Below are positions 61,147 through 64,000 of a stretch of 64,000 bases of DNA, one piece after another (the first letter of the stretch is position 1; every line of letters begins with the position of its first letter). The position numbers and the translations under genes were made by a program. The notes below the pieces were generated by a model. That model ran no database searches. It saw only the letters and a list, made by a program, of their open reading frames with translations, and was not told the DNA's origin. Source of the stretch: Ziziphus jujuba (Eukaryota > Streptophyta > Magnoliopsida > Rosales > Rhamnaceae); the NCBI RefSeq assembly GCF_031755915.1, contig NC_083382.1:5828001-5892000 (forward strand), read 5' to 3'.

Positions 61147-62162
61147 AAAGTAATTTTAACTTTATTAGGATAAGAGTTCATTTTTTCCTATTGAGCTTGA
61201 TTGCTGAACTGGTTAAAGTTCGGGGGTTTGTAATACAGTTCCCCCACTCCAAAAAAGAAAAGATTGCCCTTTGAATAGTTAGTCTGAAAGATGGATGTTT
61301 CAAACTTCTATTTGGAGGGTCATGGTCAATTCTGGAGCTATTGAGACTTAAGGCTTATCCTATTCCATTGACATCAAGGTCCAGGAGGTTATCTAATCAT
61401 TTTTTTAAGTGGCTTTAGGCTAACGAGTGGAATATGTGTTGAATAAGAACCCAAAATTTGTTTGGTATTTTGTTGAAAGGTCTATTTGGAAAATGACAAG
61501 GCAGAAATGAAATTGAATATTAATGTGAACTCTTCATTGGCAATTATGTAAGGAATGTTTCAACATATATGCTAAAGGTTCTAAAACATTTTATGAAATT
61601 TAGAATAATTTTGTCCATTTATTGAAAATTTGTGGTTGGTATGAAAAATTGATTAAGTAATGATGGTTAGTTGCTTATGGTTATACATCTAATTATGATG
61701 CAAAATCTGTTGCCCTTAAGGTTCTTGCGCGTTTGATAATTTGCATTTGGTAGTGCAACTATGATGCATACTATAGTGTCAATTTTTATCTGCGTTTAGG
61801 TGTGCGTTGTTTTGCATGGATACTTGGGTCTTTTAGATTTGTATGAATCTTCTTCCTTGACAGCTCTAAAAATGGTAGCTATATGCTATTAAATTTAAGT
61901 AATGTTTGTGGTTTCTCCATAGATAGAACAAATGAGCTCTTGCAAAATAAAGGTAAAACTTCGATTGTTCATTGGTCATGGTTTTGCATGTGATACTTAT
62001 TTAATTTATTGCTTTACGTAGTTGCATGTGATACTTATTTAATGTATGTCTTTGCTTTACTTAGTTGCCTGGTGCCATTGCTTATCTACCACCAGTTCTG
62101 TATGAATTATGATTGGCTGACTCATTGAATGATGATAGTTTAATATGTATTATTATTATTGT

Positions 62163-62194
<32 letters not shown>

Positions 62195-62529
62195 TTTTTT
62201 ACTAGATATGACTTTCTAGAATAGACAAAGATGGTAGAAAAAAAAAAAGAAAAAAAAGACAAATAAGTTTATATGCATTGTTAGGAGTTAGAACCACACG
62301 TTATTTGTTATAGTTTCACCAGATAAGTTGGGACTTAATAAAGGATGACAAAGGTGTCTCTGTGTTTGTCTGCCATGCTTCATTGGCTATGCTTAGTCGG
62401 TGCTTTGCTAAAATCCATTTAATGGTGAAGCAATAATAGAGTTTCATTCATCTCAATCTCTCAATATAAACGAGAAATCTGTGAGAGTATTGAAAACCAA
62501 GAAGTAAGTTAAAAAAAAAAAAAAAAAAG
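60997..62529. other. No gene recognised; AT microsatellites
   Basis: AT runs at about 61108-61145 and 62163-62189. 60997-61060 stays open in two frames but matches nothing clear. From 62280 on, the DNA may be the promoter and leader of the ZIFL-like gene. An A-run at 62511-62528 directly precedes its first codon. Confidence 0.55.
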
Positions 62530-63443
62530 TTGGCGGAAGAGAGCAGAGAGAGGCTGTTGAAGAATGTGGTTTACTATGAGAATTGCCCAGGTTGTAAGGT
62601 GGAACAGTATAAAGAGAAACAACGTGGTTTACCAATTCGAGACCTTCTTTTTATTTGGATTGTTGTGTTGTGCAATGGTATGCTTTTTCTTATTCTTATA
62701 CTGTTTGTTATTTATTTATTTTTATTAATTTTGGTTTTTGACATTCTAAAGCATTGTTGAATGTTGATCACGTTGATGTTTTGTTTGATTTGTTGCATCT
62801 GTGATGTGTATTTTGTTCTCTGCTACATGTTTTGTACTTGTTAGATTACTGGTGGATGAATTTGATGCTGCACTTTGGAAGGTTGGCAGAGGTTGACAAG
62901 GGAGTAGCAAAAGAATTTGATGGAAAACATTTTCACATTCTTCCTTCTTCTTGACACTTTGTTTTTGATAGACATGCTTTGTAGTAGGATTGAATGAAGA
63001 TCCAACAAACATCTTAAACTTTAATTCAGTTTTGTTAACCTTTTTTAAGTCCGACTTATAGCCTCGTTTCTTCTTCTTCTTCTTCTTCATCCTTCTTATT
63101 TTTTTTTTCAAGTTATTTTATTTTATCTTTAAGTAGATTAGACATTTATTATTGGCTTTTGTTTTCCTTTCCAAACAGAATTGAGTTGTGCATCACACTG
63201 ATATTTTTTGTCATTTGGTACTTTTTACTTTGATCAATATTATTTATACCATGTTTTTATAGAATTTGTTTAAGAAATGATCTCTTCTTCATTTCTTGCT
63301 TGAATCACACATGTCCGGGACCATTTGTATGATCTATGATCTATATGATTTTCTCAGCATTTTAATTGTTATTACTGACTGTCTTTCTCGATTTGTTTGC
63401 AGTGCTGCCAATAGCATCTCTGTTTCCATTCCTTTATTTCATG
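62530..63443 (+). pseudogene. ZIFL-type MFS transporter, first two exons; start codon TTG
   Basis: Exon 1 (62530-62677) reads AEESRERLLKNVVYYENCPG followed by CKVEQYKEKQRGLPIRDLLF, IWIVVLCN. Exon 2 (63403-63443) reads LPIASLFPFLYFM. Both have GT-AG borders and the expected phase. This is the N-terminus and first membrane helix of ZINC-INDUCED FACILITATOR-LIKE proteins, proton-coupled major-facilitator carriers of the vacuolar or plasma membrane in zinc, potassium and auxin handling. The codon where the family has ATG is TTG, preceded by an A-run and in-frame stop; no other in-frame ATG lies in exon 1. The gene continues beyond the window, so whether it is dead cannot be settled. A start in an upstream exon is not excluded. 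Confidence 0.75.
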
Positions 63444-64000
63444 GTAAGTGTGTATTTTATTTGTGACTGTTTTTTCCTTCATTATACTCATTCATAGATA
63501 GCTTCCAACATTTATAGCATTTTCCATGCCATTGATGGAATTTTTGCACTGTTATTTGAATTTGACATGTTTATAAGTTTGAATGTGTTACTTGACATGG
63601 AAATGTTTCCTGTGTTACTTTTAATTATATCTTATGTTATTTGTCTTGCCTTTAGGAAATTCATAGAATGTATCTGCGGACATCCTTTTAGCATATTTTT
63701 CTGACTCTTTTAGTTCTTGAAGATGTATGAAATTAGATATTATTTTTTGAAACGAATTTGGGTGAATGCCTCTATTTTGAAAGCTTGTGTTGATATGTAT
63801 ATGTTAATGAAATATACCTTCTCCCTTTCAAAATTTTTTTATCTACCCTCTTATACCTATTTTATCCTCGAAAAAAATTAAAAATAACTTGAGTGTCTTT
63901 TTTTTATATTTATATTTTTCTGGCAGTCTGGATTAATATTTGTTGAAGGTTGGCCATCTACTCAATGTATTGATTGAAATTGGTGTTTTCTTTTTCTGTT
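63444..64000. other. Intron 2 of the ZIFL-like gene (inferred)
   Basis: From the GTAAGT donor at 63444 to the window end I see no exon. The next expected exon (after helix 1) is not present before 64000. Confidence 0.55.

Noticed and set aside
61190..61255. Possible SINE head (GAACTGGTTAAAGTTCGGGG)
   Set aside because: Suggestive wording only; no pol III boxes at proper spacing that I could defend.
62746..63111. 121-residue minus-strand ORF
   Set aside because: Lies in intron 1 of the ZIFL-like gene and starts in a TTC microsatellite; no domain.

Overview
This is nuclear DNA of a flowering plant, most likely a eudicot. It is AT-rich and its genes have GT-AG introns. It carries plant-type transposons (chromodomain Ty3/gypsy, LINE, hAT, MULE/FAR1) and remnants of plant gene families: BSK kinase, a mitochondrial-type PPR protein, GGPP synthase, PHYLLO/MenF and ZIFL. 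The species cannot be fixed from the sequence. Density of intact genes is very low. The only clearly complete reading frame of a cellular gene is a GGPP-synthase-like gene at 53629-54663.

Layout: 1-3.1 kb holds one orphan BSK kinase exon, a CTG-type minisatellite and a six-copy satellite. 4.2-6.6 kb is a broken FAR1/MULE transposase gene on the minus strand. 6.6-9.4 kb is AT-rich with no gene except a tiny GGPPS relic. 9.5-16.3 kb is a LINE 3' end split by a decayed 5.7 kb chromovirus (both LTRs, PBS, PPT, gag-pol). 17.5-20.2 kb holds two more LINE copies, one carrying a hAT element with a second hAT nested in its end.

20.8-24.5 kb is a multi-exon PPR pseudogene. It runs straight into a roughly 9.6 kb near-perfect inverted duplication (24.49-34.07 kb). 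Each arm holds a DUF1985 + C48 (Ulp1-like) peptidase gene of MULE type, arranged head to head. Next come an inverted array of about 250 bp satellites built around the palindrome TCGGTAATTACCGA (34.2-36.2 kb), the C-terminal end of a MURA transposase (36.5-37.1 kb) and a 3.0 kb solo LTR (37.46-40.48 kb). 41.3-43.6 kb has small exon-like islands of a possible GMI1/SMCHD1-type GHKL ATPase. A third hAT element lies at 46.93-47.60 kb.

48-60 kb is a locally duplicated block: a GGPPS pseudogene (49.98-51.00), the intact GGPPS-like gene (53.63-54.66), LINE fragments that were duplicated along with them, and a third copy of only the GGPPS 3' flank (59.06-59.72). The right end has the first MenF exons of PHYLLO with a frameshift (60.48-61.00) and the first two exons of a ZIFL-type transporter whose expected ATG reads TTG (62.53-63.44, continuing past the window).

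The parts do not form an operon-like pathway. The main themes are transposon nesting, gene decay and segmental duplication. Two regions deserve most attention: the large MULE inverted repeat downstream of a plus-strand gene, which resembles a Mu-killer-type hairpin locus, and the GGPPS paralogue with altered catalytic motifs. All calls come from reading the sequence by eye; no database search was run.
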